Source: an uncultured Acholeplasmataceae bacterium
GTDB lineage: Bacteria > Bacillota_I > Bacilli_A > RF39 > UBA660
DNA length: 34,628 bases
Assembly (NCBI GenBank): GCA_905203475.1
Contig: CAJKWD010000008.1
Span: 1 to 34,628, forward strand
Reading direction: 5' to 3'
Below are positions 1 to 8,647 of this stretch, one piece after another. Under the pieces are notes generated by a model that worked only from the letters and a program-made list of their open reading frames with translations, was not told the origin of the DNA and did not search any database. Position 1 is the stretch's first letter, and each line of letters starts with the position of its first letter. The position numbers were made by a program, and so were the translations under genes.

Positions 1-2
1 GT

Positions 3-1301
3 ATGAAAAAAGTAATATTTATTTTAGGAATACTATGCTTTGCTATCATTGGAGTAGGAGTAGGGTATTGGTATGCCAATCAACTGGATCAAAAAGAAAA
101 GCAAAAAATAGAAGAACAAACTATGAGCCAAGCACAAAAAATGTTAAATCAATTATATCAAGATGAAGAAAAAATAAAACCTCGTTTAGATATAACCAAA
201 AAAGAATTAGATGCACTTCAAACATGTATTGATAAAATGAGTGATAATTCAGAAAGAAAACAATTAGAAAAACAATTTCAAAAAATCAAATCATTTTATA
301 ATTTACAACAAACTTTAAATCATTTCTTTGAAAATAATATTATCAAAAAAGGAATTACAAAAACAGATTTGTTAGCATATCAAAAGAAGTTAGAAAAAAG
401 ATCCCAAGTAGAACAATCATTATTAAAAGATAAATTAAATCAAGGAATTGAACAATTAACACAGACAGAGATGGCAATTTCAAAGTTAAGAAGTCTGTTT
501 CAAGATGATGAATTATCTCAAGTGCGTGAAAATATCAATCGAAAAGAGTACAATGATGTGTATCAATTTATGAAAAGTTTACAACAAAATTGGGTATTTT
601 CAGATTATGAAGAGAAATTTCAATTAGTAAATGAATTTATTACTAAAAAAGAAGAAGCGGCAAAAAGAAAAGCGGCGGAAGAAAGGGAAAGACAAAAACA
701 GATTGCTTTAGCTGAACAACGTAAAAAAGAAGAAGAACAGCGAAAAATAGATGAAGCTTATGTTGAAATAACAGAAATTGAATTTATTAATCAAAGAACC
801 AATCAAGTGTTAAATGGATGTGAAGCTGCATCCCTACTAATGTCACTTCACTATCGTGGATATGCAACGAATCATAATCTTGTTTCCTTTGCTAATGCTA
901 TGCCAAAACACGATACAGATCCTCATCAAGGATTTATTCATTCAATTTTTGACTTAGAACCTAAAAACGTCACCCACTGGATTGCTCCTGATGCATTAGC
1001 TCGTTTTGGTTCAAATTATGCGACAACTACGAACATCTCAGGGAGCTCACCAGAGCAATTAAAAGAATATATTAATCAGAGAAAACCTGTGGTGGTGTAT
1101 ACAACATCGAATTTTAATTATCCATCTACATGGGATGGGGAAGTACCTTTAAATTTACATGTTGTATTGTTAACAGGATATAATCGTATTACAGGAAATT
1201 ATATTGTATTAGACCCATGGAGTGGCAGAAAATTAATTTCTAAACAGAAGTTTGAATCAATTTATAATTTAATGAGATATGCAGTAGTCGTTCAATCATG
1301 A
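3..1301 (+). CDS. membrane-anchored coiled-coil protein with C39-like cysteine peptidase domain
   Basis: 432 residues. One hydrophobic segment at about residues 4-25 is followed by charged sequence and should leave the rest outside the cell. Residues about 30-250 are rich in Lys, Glu and Gln with heptad-like spacing, including a very charged KRKAAEERERQK stretch, so a long coiled coil is likely. Residues about 258-432 resemble the peptidase C39-like (C39_2) fold: Cys273 in NGCEAAS, His386 in LHVVLLTGYN and Asp404 in LDPWSG fit a Cys-His-Asp triad. The start is two bases from the window edge, so its ribosome binding site is not visible; the N-terminal membrane segment argues this is the true start. 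A wall or surface protease, or a C39-fold binding domain, is inferred. The substrate is unknown. The stop codon lies inside a terminator hairpin. Confidence 0.7.
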   Translation: MKKVIFILGILCFAIIGVGVGYWYANQLDQKEKQKIEEQTMSQAQKMLNQLYQDEEKIKPRLDITKKELDALQTCIDKMSDNSERKQLEKQFQKIKSFYNLQQTLNHFFENNIIKKGITKTDLLAYQKKLEKRSQVEQSLLKDKLNQGIEQLTQTEMAISKLRSLFQDDELSQVRENINRKEYNDVYQFMKSLQQNWVFSDYEEKFQLVNEFITKKEEAAKRKAAEERERQKQIALAEQRKKEEEQRKIDEAYVEITEIEFINQRTNQVLNGCEAASLLMSLHYRGYATNHNLVSFANAMPKHDTDPHQGFIHSIFDLEPKNVTHWIAPDALARFGSNYATTTNISGSSPEQLKEYINQRKPVVVYTTSNFNYPSTWDGEVPLNLHVVLLTGYNRITGNYIVLDPWSGRKLISKQKFESIYNLMRYAVVVQS

Positions 1302-1310
1302 CTACTTTTC
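1283..1310 (+). terminator. intrinsic terminator overlapping the end of the C39-like gene
   Basis: Stem AGTAGTC (1283-1289) pairs with GACTACT (1300-1306) around a 10-base loop, followed by a short T run. The stop codon of the upstream gene sits in the hairpin. The stem is modest, so some read-through into mutL is possible. Confidence 0.5.
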
Positions 1311-1332
1311 TCATGGAAAAACAGGAAATTTG

Positions 1333-1341
1333 TGGTAAAAT
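1333..1341 (+). promoter_or_regulatory. possible extended -10 promoter for mutL
   Basis: TGGTAAAAT fits TGn plus a TAAAAT -10 box, 16 bases before the mutL start. No good -35 box is visible. Confidence 0.4.
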
Positions 1342-1357
1342 GAAAGTGGTGATAAAA

Positions 1358-3172
1358 ATGGCAAAAATTCATATTATGGATGAAATTCTCGCCAATAAAA
1401 TTGCAGCTGGAGAAGTTGTAGAACGTTGTAGTTCTGTTGTAAAAGAATTGGTAGAAAATAGTATAGATGCACAGGCTACAGAAATTAAAATAGAATTAGT
1501 AGATGCGGGAACAAGAGAAATTAAAGTAACAGATAATGGTACAGGAATGGACCGAGAAGATGCAGTGAATGCTTTTGGAAGACATGCGACAAGTAAGTTA
1601 ACATCAGAAGATGATTTATATCGTATTGAAACATTAGGGTTTCGTGGTGAAGCACTTCCTTCCATCGCTTCTGTAAGTGAGGTTACTCTTACTACATCAA
1701 CAGGGGATGTAGGTACCATAGTAAAAATAAATGGAGGTAAATTAATATCAGTTGATCGTGGTGATGCCAGAAAAGGAACTATTTTTCAAGTGAAAAATTT
1801 ATTTTATAATACTCCAGCACGTTTAAAACACTTAAAAAGTTTATATGCAGAACTAGGTAGTATTACAGACTATGTGAATAAAATTGCACTTTCTCATCCT
1901 GATATTAAATTTCGTTTAATTAATAATGATAATGAAATTTTAAATACAGATGGAACCAATCATTTATTAAAAACAATTAAGTCTGTTTATGGATTGAATG
2001 TTGCTCGTAAAATGATAGAAGTAAGTGCTAGCGATGATGATTATACAGTTTATGGCTATATTTCTATGCCAGAAGTCCATCGCTCTTCAAGAAATCACAT
2101 GGTAACGATTGTCAACGGCCGTGTGGTTAGAAATCAAGAATTAAATCGTGTTATCAATGATGCTTATCACTCTTTTAAACCAGATACGAGATATCCAATT
2201 GTCGTATTAGAAATTCACGTTGATTCTAGTTTAGTAGATGTCAATATTCATCCTACTAAGATGGATATTAAGTTTAGTAAATTAGAAGAATTAAAAGGAT
2301 TAATTACCAATATGATTCGTGAAAAGTTACACCATAAGAATTTAATCCCTAATGCTGATTTAGAAACTGAAGCAAAAGAAGAAATTAAAAAGCCAAAATA
2401 TGTAGAACAGACACTTGTATTAGAAAAAGAAATTGCTGAGCCAAAAGAACCAGTATTGGATTTTGAAGAAGAGGAAATTCCTATTAATTCTGATTTGATA
2501 GAAGAAGAAACAGAAGAGAAACTTTTAGAAGAATCACAAAAAGAAAACAATCAAGAAATTGAAATGAAAAAAAGGATGCCAGAAATGTATCCTGTTGGAA
2601 TTGTTCATGGTACATATATTATTTGTCAAAATGAAGATGGTATGTTTTTAATTGATCAACATGCAGCCAAAGAAAGAGTAAATTATGAATATTATATGAA
2701 GAAAATGGGAAATCCTAATATCGTATCAACACCATTATTATTTCCTATTACAATAGAATTATCTAGTTCTGAATTTGTCTTAGTGAAAGAAAAATTAGAT
2801 GTGTTGAGAGATCTTAAATTTGTAGTAGAGGAATTTGGTTATCAATCATTATTAATTAAAGAACATCCAGCATGGCTACCACAAGATTATGTAGAAGATA
2901 GTATTCGTAAGATTATTGAAATTATTATCCAGGAAGGGAAACATTTTTCTATTGAAAAATTCAATGAAAAAGTCGCAACTATGATGAGTTGTAAACATGC
3001 GATAAAAGCCAATCAATATGTCGATATGAAAGAAATTGAACAATTGATTTACGATTTAAGAAATTGCGATAATCCATTTAACTGTCCTCATGGTAGACCG
3101 ACTACTGTCTTTTTTACAAATTACGATTTAGAAAAATTATTTAAACGTAGTGGTTTTGAAAATTTAAAATAA
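1358..3172 (+). CDS. mutL: DNA mismatch repair protein MutL
   Basis: 604 residues from the chosen ATG. This start follows GGTGAT and gives the family-typical opening MAKIHIMDEILANKIAAGEV; the open frame runs 20 codons further upstream without a suitable site. N-terminal GHKL ATPase motifs are present: ENSIDA (residues 33-38), DNGTGM (59-64) and GFRGEAL (94-100). After a charged Glu-rich linker (about residues 340-410), the C-terminal domain has the endonuclease motif DQHAAKERVNYE (433-444) and CPHGRP (576-581), so this is the nicking type of MutL found in bacteria without MutH. It couples MutS mismatch recognition to strand incision. mutS, its usual neighbour, would have to lie elsewhere; the gene before is unrelated. 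The next gene follows after 14 bases and is probably co-transcribed. Confidence 0.97.
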   Translation: MAKIHIMDEILANKIAAGEVVERCSSVVKELVENSIDAQATEIKIELVDAGTREIKVTDNGTGMDREDAVNAFGRHATSKLTSEDDLYRIETLGFRGEALPSIASVSEVTLTTSTGDVGTIVKINGGKLISVDRGDARKGTIFQVKNLFYNTPARLKHLKSLYAELGSITDYVNKIALSHPDIKFRLINNDNEILNTDGTNHLLKTIKSVYGLNVARKMIEVSASDDDYTVYGYISMPEVHRSSRNHMVTIVNGRVVRNQELNRVINDAYHSFKPDTRYPIVVLEIHVDSSLVDVNIHPTKMDIKFSKLEELKGLITNMIREKLHHKNLIPNADLETEAKEEIKKPKYVEQTLVLEKEIAEPKEPVLDFEEEEIPINSDLIEEETEEKLLEESQKENNQEIEMKKRMPEMYPVGIVHGTYIICQNEDGMFLIDQHAAKERVNYEYYMKKMGNPNIVSTPLLFPITIELSSSEFVLVKEKLDVLRDLKFVVEEFGYQSLLIKEHPAWLPQDYVEDSIRKIIEIIIQEGKHFSIEKFNEKVATMMSCKHAIKANQYVDMKEIEQLIYDLRNCDNPFNCPHGRPTTVFFTNYDLEKLFKRSGFENLK

Positions 3173-3186
3173 AAAGGAGGAATTCT

Positions 3187-4032
3187 ATGAATATTGATAC
3201 AACGACAACATTTGCTCATGATAATGAATTTCAATTGGCCCTTACAATCGCAATACCAACTGGAAATCCACGAGGAATTATTTTATTTGTTCCGGGAATT
3301 TATGAGACGAGTGATATGTATCACTCAGTATATGAAACATTTTTAAAGGAACAATTTATTTGTGCAAGTTATGATCATCGTGGTACGGGAAAAAGTATCC
3401 ATTTTGAAAATGAAATTGGATATTTAGGAAAAGATGGAGCCAATGGATTAGTACAAGATATTTACATCATGATTCAAACAATTTCTAAGATGTATTCTGG
3501 TCTTGCAATATTTTTGGTAACACATGATTATGCTAGTTTAATGGCTATCAATTTCTTAAAAGAATACGATGATCGTATTCGTGCGTTAGCTCTTATTAAT
3601 CCAATTTCTTTATATTCAGGATTAAAACGTCAGAGATTATTTTATGAGTATACATCGATTATGACACCTACTTATTTTAAAAATCAATTTCTGAATCAGA
3701 TGTTTTATAAAAAAGTAGAAAAGAGAAAAGGAGCTAATTTACCATTCTTATATACAACAAAAAGCTTATATCATTTATGTGAAGTAGGGTATATGATACA
3801 ACACCAAGGAACTTATTATTTAAGAAATACTAATTTACCTATTTTTATGGGAGTAGGAGAAAAAGATCATATTCGTGAATACGGAAATGCGACGAAAAAT
3901 CTTCTTTCAAATATTGGTTATACTAATATAGATTACCGTACATATCCAGAGGGAACCCATAACTTATTTCAAGATGATGAAACAAGCCAATTGTTACATG
4001 ATTTATTGTTATTTTTTACTTTAAGTTTATAG
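3187..4032 (+). CDS. alpha/beta hydrolase with Asp at the nucleophile position
   Basis: 281 residues, start preceded by AAAGGAGG. The fold is that of monoglyceride lipase/lysophospholipase-type alpha/beta hydrolases: an opening strand with FVPGIYE in place of the usual HGxxEH, YDHRGTGKS (about residues 62-70), the nucleophile elbow, and a C-terminal Asp-His pair in GEKDHI (Asp227) and PEGTHNLF (His258). The elbow reads THDYAS, with Asp114 where lipases carry the Ser of GHSMGS. The pattern small-x-Asp-x-small-small is what haloalkane dehalogenases and epoxide hydrolases use (GHDWGG). Either the enzyme uses an Asp nucleophile or it is inactive. The codon is GAT, two changes away from any Ser codon. 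The gene lies 14 bases after mutL and ends in a strong terminator. Substrate unknown; likely cytoplasmic, as no signal peptide is seen. Confidence 0.8.
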   Translation: MNIDTTTTFAHDNEFQLALTIAIPTGNPRGIILFVPGIYETSDMYHSVYETFLKEQFICASYDHRGTGKSIHFENEIGYLGKDGANGLVQDIYIMIQTISKMYSGLAIFLVTHDYASLMAINFLKEYDDRIRALALINPISLYSGLKRQRLFYEYTSIMTPTYFKNQFLNQMFYKKVEKRKGANLPFLYTTKSLYHLCEVGYMIQHQGTYYLRNTNLPIFMGVGEKDHIREYGNATKNLLSNIGYTNIDYRTYPEGTHNLFQDDETSQLLHDLLLFFTLSL

Positions 4033-4057
4033 ACTGATACATGTATCAGTTTTTTTA
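4033..4057 (+). terminator. intrinsic terminator after mutL-hydrolase unit
   Basis: A perfect 18-base palindrome, ACTGATACATGTATCAGT (4033-4050), is followed by a run of seven T. Confidence 0.85.
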
Positions 4058-4061
4058 CTAT

Positions 4062-4090
4062 TTGCTTTCTTTTTGAATTTATTATATAAT
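4062..4090 (+). promoter_or_regulatory. sigma-A-type promoter for the repeat protein gene
   Basis: TTGCTT (4062-4067), 17-base spacer, TATAAT (4085-4090), 27 bases before the start codon. Confidence 0.65.
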
Positions 4091-4117
4091 AGGGGACAAA
4101 TTTAAGGGGGAGTCATT

Positions 4118-6319
4118 ATGACATCAAAATTTGATAAGAAAGTAGAAGTAGAATTACAATGTTTTCCTGAAATGTTAACTTTCTACGGAAAATGTTTTGA
4201 TTTGTATCGTAAAGCGAAAAGTGAAGCGCTGTTCCGTACGCAATTGCAAGCAATTTGTCCAGAACCATATATCGATCAAATATTAAAACAAATTCAATCA
4301 TTTATTAAGATAGTTACTATGAAACAACAAGAGGCGGATTATTTTTTGCAATTACAAAAAAAGATACAAGAGGTGATTGAAAAGCAAGGGGATAAATTAT
4401 CTAAAACAGAACAACAAGTTGTTTCTATTTTGGTAAGTGCTCCTAATGAAGCTTCATTTTACAATCAATTAAAAGATAAATATCAACCAAAAACAATTAA
4501 TATGTATTTATCACGTATTCAATATAAATTATTTGGAGAAAAACCTGTTTTTTCTAAGGAAGATTCTAAGGTGCCAGATAAAGCTTGGAATTTTAAAGAT
4601 TATCAAGCTTTTCAAAATGTGTATGAAACATACAAACCATATTTTACTGCCAATGAACAATTAATGATGTCTTATTTCTTGTCATCACAAACAGATCAAG
4701 AGCTAGAACAAAAACTCAGAGATAGGATGTCAAGAAATGCGTATGCGCTATGTAAGACAAATTTAAAAAAGAAATTATTAAACCCAACTGATTATGTAAA
4801 AAAGACAAATCAGTTGATGAATGAATTAAAATCATTGAAGTCTACTTATGAAACATATCAAATTTATCTTACAGAAAGTGAATGCCTTGTTATGGATGCA
4901 ATTATTGCTTCTGATAGTCAAATAGAAGTAGAACAAAAATTACAAGGACAATTTGCAATTCATTCGATTCGAATATATGAATTGGATTTAAAAAGAAAAT
5001 TATTAAACCCTGAGCAATTATTAAATCAAACAAATCGAAAATTAGAATCTTATCATAAATTAAAAAAAGTTTATGAAAATAACCGTAGTCAATTTACCAA
5101 TAATGAATGTATGGTAATGGATACATTGCTATCTTCTAAAACAAATACCGAAGTATATTTAAAATTAAAAGATAAATTACCAAAGAAAATGATTTCTATT
5201 TATAAACAGAGATTAAAACAAAAGTTAGCTGTGTTAAGAGCAGCAGAAAAAGAGAAAAATACAAGTTCAATTTACTATTTATACCAACCATATATTCCAG
5301 AAGACTATCAAGATGCATATGAACACATAAATGCATTAGATGAAGGAGAAAGAAAAAAGGATTCTGAATTATATGAAAAATACAGTGCTGTAAATCGTTA
5401 TTTACTACGTTGTGATCAAGCTGTAAAACAAGGTAATTCACTTCCTGGGTTTGTTGCTCGTAAACAACCTGCGAAACAAGATGCTAGAGAGTTAAAGATT
5501 AATGCTCTATTTCCGGGAGAGGTAAGAAATATGTTAGATTGTTCTATGGAACTTTCTGATGAAGAAAGAAAATTACTTTGTTTATTTTATGGAATTGGAA
5601 CAACAAAACATTCTTTAGAACAATTACAACAAATATATTCTATTCCAAATCGTAATATATTGAAAAATCAGATTTATAACTTAATTGAAAAACTGCAACA
5701 TGGAAGAAAAAATGAACATCCAGAGCAAAACGAGATGAGTAGAAAGATTAAGGAAAAATTTATTTTAGGAAGCTTACAATTATCAAAAGGGGAAGTAAGA
5801 TTGTTAGATGCTTATTATGGATTAACTGGAAAGAAAAAAACAATTGAGGAATTATCCCGTATTTATCACACACCTAAAGATTCATTGATGAAAAAGATTC
5901 ACTATGCATCTGAAACAGTTTTAAAAGCAAATACGTATACAAATCCAGCAATTGTGAAAGCACTTCAAAATATCTCTATAGAACCAGGTAAAGATAAACA
6001 GATTCAAGATCGCGATATTAGAGCATTACGTTTACCAATAAAACAGAGTATTTATTTAAATGTTTGTCCACTTTCCCCATCACAAAAGAAATTATTAGAT
6101 TTGTTTTATGGATTATCTGATGATAGAGCCATTATGACTTCAGAAGAATTATCTAATAAATATCAAATACCACTTGATGCATTACGTTATTATCTCTATG
6201 AAACAGTTCGATATGTATTAAACTATGTTACTGAAATTGAGTTTCAAGAACAGATGAAAGAGAATGGGAAAATCAGTGAAGAGGACTTAGAAAAGAAATT
6301 AAAATTATCTAAAAAATAA
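4118..6319 (+). CDS. large protein of tandem helix-turn-helix units resembling sigma-70 region 4
   Basis: 733 residues, start preceded by AAGGGGG. I do not recognise a named family. The N-terminal half has at least four diverged units of about 45 residues spaced about 75 apart (near 94-138, 176-222, 250-298, 326-372), each with a pattern like LTxxExxVMdxlxss..tE.eqKL and ending KLLNP or similar. The C-terminal half has three better units (near 479-527, 555-604, 652-703) of pattern LSxxxxKLLdxFYGLxxxxxtxEELsxxYxiPxdxL, which resembles sigma-70 region 4 (LxxREKxVLxLRYGL...TLEEIGxxLGVSRERVRQ). No region 2 (core-binding, -10 recognition) is visible, so it is not an ordinary sigma factor. No signal peptide or membrane segment, so cytoplasmic. 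It stands alone between a promoter and a terminator. DNA binding is inferred from the repeats only; protein-protein scaffolding is the alternative. Confidence 0.6.
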   Translation: MTSKFDKKVEVELQCFPEMLTFYGKCFDLYRKAKSEALFRTQLQAICPEPYIDQILKQIQSFIKIVTMKQQEADYFLQLQKKIQEVIEKQGDKLSKTEQQVVSILVSAPNEASFYNQLKDKYQPKTINMYLSRIQYKLFGEKPVFSKEDSKVPDKAWNFKDYQAFQNVYETYKPYFTANEQLMMSYFLSSQTDQELEQKLRDRMSRNAYALCKTNLKKKLLNPTDYVKKTNQLMNELKSLKSTYETYQIYLTESECLVMDAIIASDSQIEVEQKLQGQFAIHSIRIYELDLKRKLLNPEQLLNQTNRKLESYHKLKKVYENNRSQFTNNECMVMDTLLSSKTNTEVYLKLKDKLPKKMISIYKQRLKQKLAVLRAAEKEKNTSSIYYLYQPYIPEDYQDAYEHINALDEGERKKDSELYEKYSAVNRYLLRCDQAVKQGNSLPGFVARKQPAKQDARELKINALFPGEVRNMLDCSMELSDEERKLLCLFYGIGTTKHSLEQLQQIYSIPNRNILKNQIYNLIEKLQHGRKNEHPEQNEMSRKIKEKFILGSLQLSKGEVRLLDAYYGLTGKKKTIEELSRIYHTPKDSLMKKIHYASETVLKANTYTNPAIVKALQNISIEPGKDKQIQDRDIRALRLPIKQSIYLNVCPLSPSQKKLLDLFYGLSDDRAIMTSEELSNKYQIPLDALRYYLYETVRYVLNYVTEIEFQEQMKENGKISEEDLEKKLKLSKK

Positions 6320-6350
6320 CAAAAGGAGTCAATTTGATTCCTTTTCTTTT
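6320..6350 (+). terminator. intrinsic terminator
   Basis: AAAAGGAGTC (6321-6330) pairs with GATTCCTTTT (6336-6345), one G-T pair, 5-base loop, followed by CTTTT. Confidence 0.75.
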
Positions 6351-6358
6351 CATATTTG

Positions 6359-6388
6359 TTGATAGAAAGAAAGAAAATATAGTATAAT
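6359..6388 (+). promoter_or_regulatory. promoter for proS
   Basis: TTGATA (6359-6364), 18-base spacer, TATAAT (6383-6388). The untranslated leader is only about 18 bases, so there is no room for a T-box. Confidence 0.65.
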
Positions 6389-6412
6389 ATTATAGATGAG
6401 GGAGCGTTGAAT

Positions 6413-8104
6413 ATGAAATTAAGTAATCAGTTTTTTTATACGTTGAGAGAAGATGCCAAAGATGAAGAAACAAGAAGTGGTAATTATTTAGTTCGTAGTG
6501 GAATGATTAAAAAAGTAGGTACAGGTATTTATCTTTTTATGCCTCTTGGTTTACGAGTTATGAGAAAGATTGAGAATATTATTCGTGATGAAATGAATCA
6601 AGCAGGAGCTCAGGAGTTGTTGATGCCATCATTAATTCCAGAAGATTATTATGTCCAAAGTGGAAGAAAAGAAGTATTTGGCCATGATATGTTTTCTTTA
6701 AAAGATCGTTATGACCGTGGTTATGTGTTAGGTCCTACGCATGAAGAATTATTCGTCTATGCAGCGAAAGAAATGATACATTCTTATAAAGATATGCCAT
6801 TTAATATTTATCAAATTGCTAATAAATATCGTGATGAACCGCGTCCACGTTTCGGACTGATTCGTACTCGTGAATTTACCATGAAGGATGCTTATAGTTT
6901 TGATGTTGATGATGAAGCTTGTGATGTTTCTTACCAAAAAATGTTCCGTGCTTATCAAAATATTTTTGATCGTATTGGTTTAGATTATAAAATTGTAAAA
7001 GCTGGTACCGGAGCTATGGGAGGAAATTTGTCTGAAGAATTTCAAGCAGTTGTTGAAATTGGGGAAGATACTTTAGTACTTTGTCCAAATTGTGATTATG
7101 CATCTAATTTAGAAGTAAGTACTTGTATTGTCGATGAAACAGAAAGCTATGAAGAAGAAAAAGAAATGGAACTTGTTCATACACCAAATGCTGGTACGAT
7201 TGAAGAAATTGCTAACTTCTTGCAAGAAGATAAAAGTCACTTTGTTAAAACATTAATTTACAAAATAGATGATAAATTTTATGCATGCTTAATTCCAGGT
7301 GATCGTGATTTAAATGAAGAAAAGTTAAAACAGTTATTACATGCCAAAGAGGCTGTTTTAGCAAGCCCGGAAGAAGTGGAGAGAATTACAAAAGCAAAGG
7401 TTGGCTTTGCTGGACCAGTAGGATTATCTATTCCAATTGTAATGGATCATCACATTCAAATGATGAAAAATTTTATTGTTGGTGCTAATAAAAGTGATTA
7501 CCATTATAAAAACGTAAATTTAAAAGACTTTAAAGTGAAAAAAATGGGAGATATTATTAACGTTCAAGAAGGTGATTTATGCCCTAAATGTGGTGCAAAA
7601 TTAACATTTAAAAAAGGAATTGAATGTGGTAATACATTTAAATTAGGAACGAAATATTCAGAGAGCCTGGGTCTAAATTACTTGGATCAACATAATCAAT
7701 TAAAACCAGTGGTTATGGGATGCTATGGAATTGGTCTAGCTCGTATTATGACTTCTATTGCTGAACAAAGAGCAGATGATATGGGAATTGCTTGGCCAGT
7801 CCAAATTGCGCCATTTGAAATTGCTTTAGTTGTTATTAATCCAAAAGATGAGGTTCAAAAGAAAATTGCAGATCAATTATATCAGACAATTGAAAGTATG
7901 GGCTTTGAAGTAATCTATGATGATCGTAATGAAAGACCAGGTGTTAAATTTAAAGATATGGAATTAATTGGTATTCCAGTACAAGTAACAGTTGGTAAAA
8001 AAGCTGGAGAAGGAATGATTGAAATCAAAAAACGTGGTGGTGAAAAAGAAGAAATTACGATTGATTTATTAAACGAAAAAGTAATTGAATATTTAAATCA
8101 GTAA
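6413..8104 (+). CDS. proS: prolyl-tRNA synthetase (bacterial type with editing domain)
   Basis: 563 residues. ATG 6413 is chosen because GAGGGAG ends nine bases before it; an in-frame TTG two codons earlier is too close to that site. Class II synthetase motifs: GPTHEE (about residues 107-112), motif 2 RDEPRPRFG...RTREFTMKDAYSFD (about 140-164) and motif 3 MGCYGIGLARIM near residue 440. The INS (YbaK-like) domain that deacylates Ala-tRNA(Pro) fills about residues 225-385, so this is the long bacterial form. The anticodon-binding domain is at the C terminus. It charges tRNA(Pro) with proline in the cytoplasm. It has its own promoter and terminator. Confidence 0.97.
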   Translation: MKLSNQFFYTLREDAKDEETRSGNYLVRSGMIKKVGTGIYLFMPLGLRVMRKIENIIRDEMNQAGAQELLMPSLIPEDYYVQSGRKEVFGHDMFSLKDRYDRGYVLGPTHEELFVYAAKEMIHSYKDMPFNIYQIANKYRDEPRPRFGLIRTREFTMKDAYSFDVDDEACDVSYQKMFRAYQNIFDRIGLDYKIVKAGTGAMGGNLSEEFQAVVEIGEDTLVLCPNCDYASNLEVSTCIVDETESYEEEKEMELVHTPNAGTIEEIANFLQEDKSHFVKTLIYKIDDKFYACLIPGDRDLNEEKLKQLLHAKEAVLASPEEVERITKAKVGFAGPVGLSIPIVMDHHIQMMKNFIVGANKSDYHYKNVNLKDFKVKKMGDIINVQEGDLCPKCGAKLTFKKGIECGNTFKLGTKYSESLGLNYLDQHNQLKPVVMGCYGIGLARIMTSIAEQRADDMGIAWPVQIAPFEIALVVINPKDEVQKKIADQLYQTIESMGFEVIYDDRNERPGVKFKDMELIGIPVQVTVGKKAGEGMIEIKKRGGEKEEITIDLLNEKVIEYLNQ

Positions 8105-8132
8105 GAATCAATACATATTGATTCTTTTTTTT
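8103..8132 (+). terminator. intrinsic terminator after proS
   Basis: AAGAATCAAT (8103-8112) and ATTGATTCTT (8117-8126) form a 10-bp stem with a 4-base loop, followed by T6. Confidence 0.85.
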
Positions 8133-8165
8133 ATCTAAAATATGACAAAAAAGGAACAATTCCCA

Positions 8166-8174
8166 TGGCATAAT
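8166..8174 (+). promoter_or_regulatory. possible extended -10 promoter for the SPOR-like gene and radC
   Basis: TGGCATAAT fits TGn plus CATAAT, 15 bases before the start codon. A small inverted repeat GGAACAATTCC (8153-8163) overlaps the spacer. Confidence 0.35.
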
Positions 8175-8189
8175 AAAGATGGTGATATT

Positions 8190-8645
8190 ATGAAAAAAGC
8201 ATATCTTGTACCTGTGGTATTATCAATTGTAATCGGATCTGTAATTGGAAAAACAATGTGTGATGAATATCATACGACAAGTGAAACGAAAAGTGTTTTT
8301 CAAACCACAAATTCTTTAAAAGTATATTATTTACAGTATGGAGTTTATTCCAATGAAGAAAATATGAAGAAAAGTGTATTGAGCCTTCCATATTATATTT
8401 ATCGTATCGAGGATAATCAATATCATGTTTATATTGGTGTTACTAGTAAAGAAGAAAATGTAGTTAAGTTGCAGGATTATTTTAAATCTTTCGGGTATGT
8501 TACTTATAAGAAGGAAGGATATATTAAAAATCAAGAATATATGGAAAAGTTAAATACTTTGGATGAGATGTTAATGAAAGTAAGTGATCAAGAAACAATT
8601 AATGAAATTAATCAAAAAATATTAGAAAGTTATAAGGAGGAGTGA
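8190..8645 (+). CDS. small membrane-anchored protein with SPOR-like domain
   Basis: 151 residues from ATG 8190, which follows GGTGAT; 16 further codons upstream are open but lack a ribosome binding site. An N-terminal hydrophobic segment (about residues 4-20) is followed by a segment LKVYYLQYGVYSNEEN ... YHVYIGVTSKEENVVKLQDYFKSFGY with the spacing of a SPOR (peptidoglycan-binding) domain: an opening QYGVYSNEENA-type strand and a closing YVGPF-like strand. SPOR domains bind denuded septal glycan, so an extracytoplasmic role at the wall is likely. The family match is by pattern and not strong. The stop codon overlaps the ribosome binding region of radC, so the two genes are translationally coupled. 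Confidence 0.6.
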   Translation: MKKAYLVPVVLSIVIGSVIGKTMCDEYHTTSETKSVFQTTNSLKVYYLQYGVYSNEENMKKSVLSLPYYIYRIEDNQYHVYIGVTSKEENVVKLQDYFKSFGYVTYKKEGYIKNQEYMEKLNTLDEMLMKVSDQETINEINQKILESYKEE

Positions 8646-8647
8646 GA

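Noticed and set aside
1369..1719. Minus-strand open frame of 116 codons inside mutL
   Set aside because: Antisense shadow of the conserved ATPase region; Ser/Val-rich with no ribosome binding site.
2248..2550. Minus-strand open frame of 100 codons inside mutL
   Set aside because: Low-complexity Ser-rich translation opposite the Glu-rich linker of MutL.
4118..6319. Calling the repeat protein a sigma factor
   Set aside because: No region 2 or region 3 could be found; only region-4-like units are present.
6379..6412. T-box riboswitch before proS
   Set aside because: The promoter lies only about 18 bases before the gene, leaving no room for a T-box.
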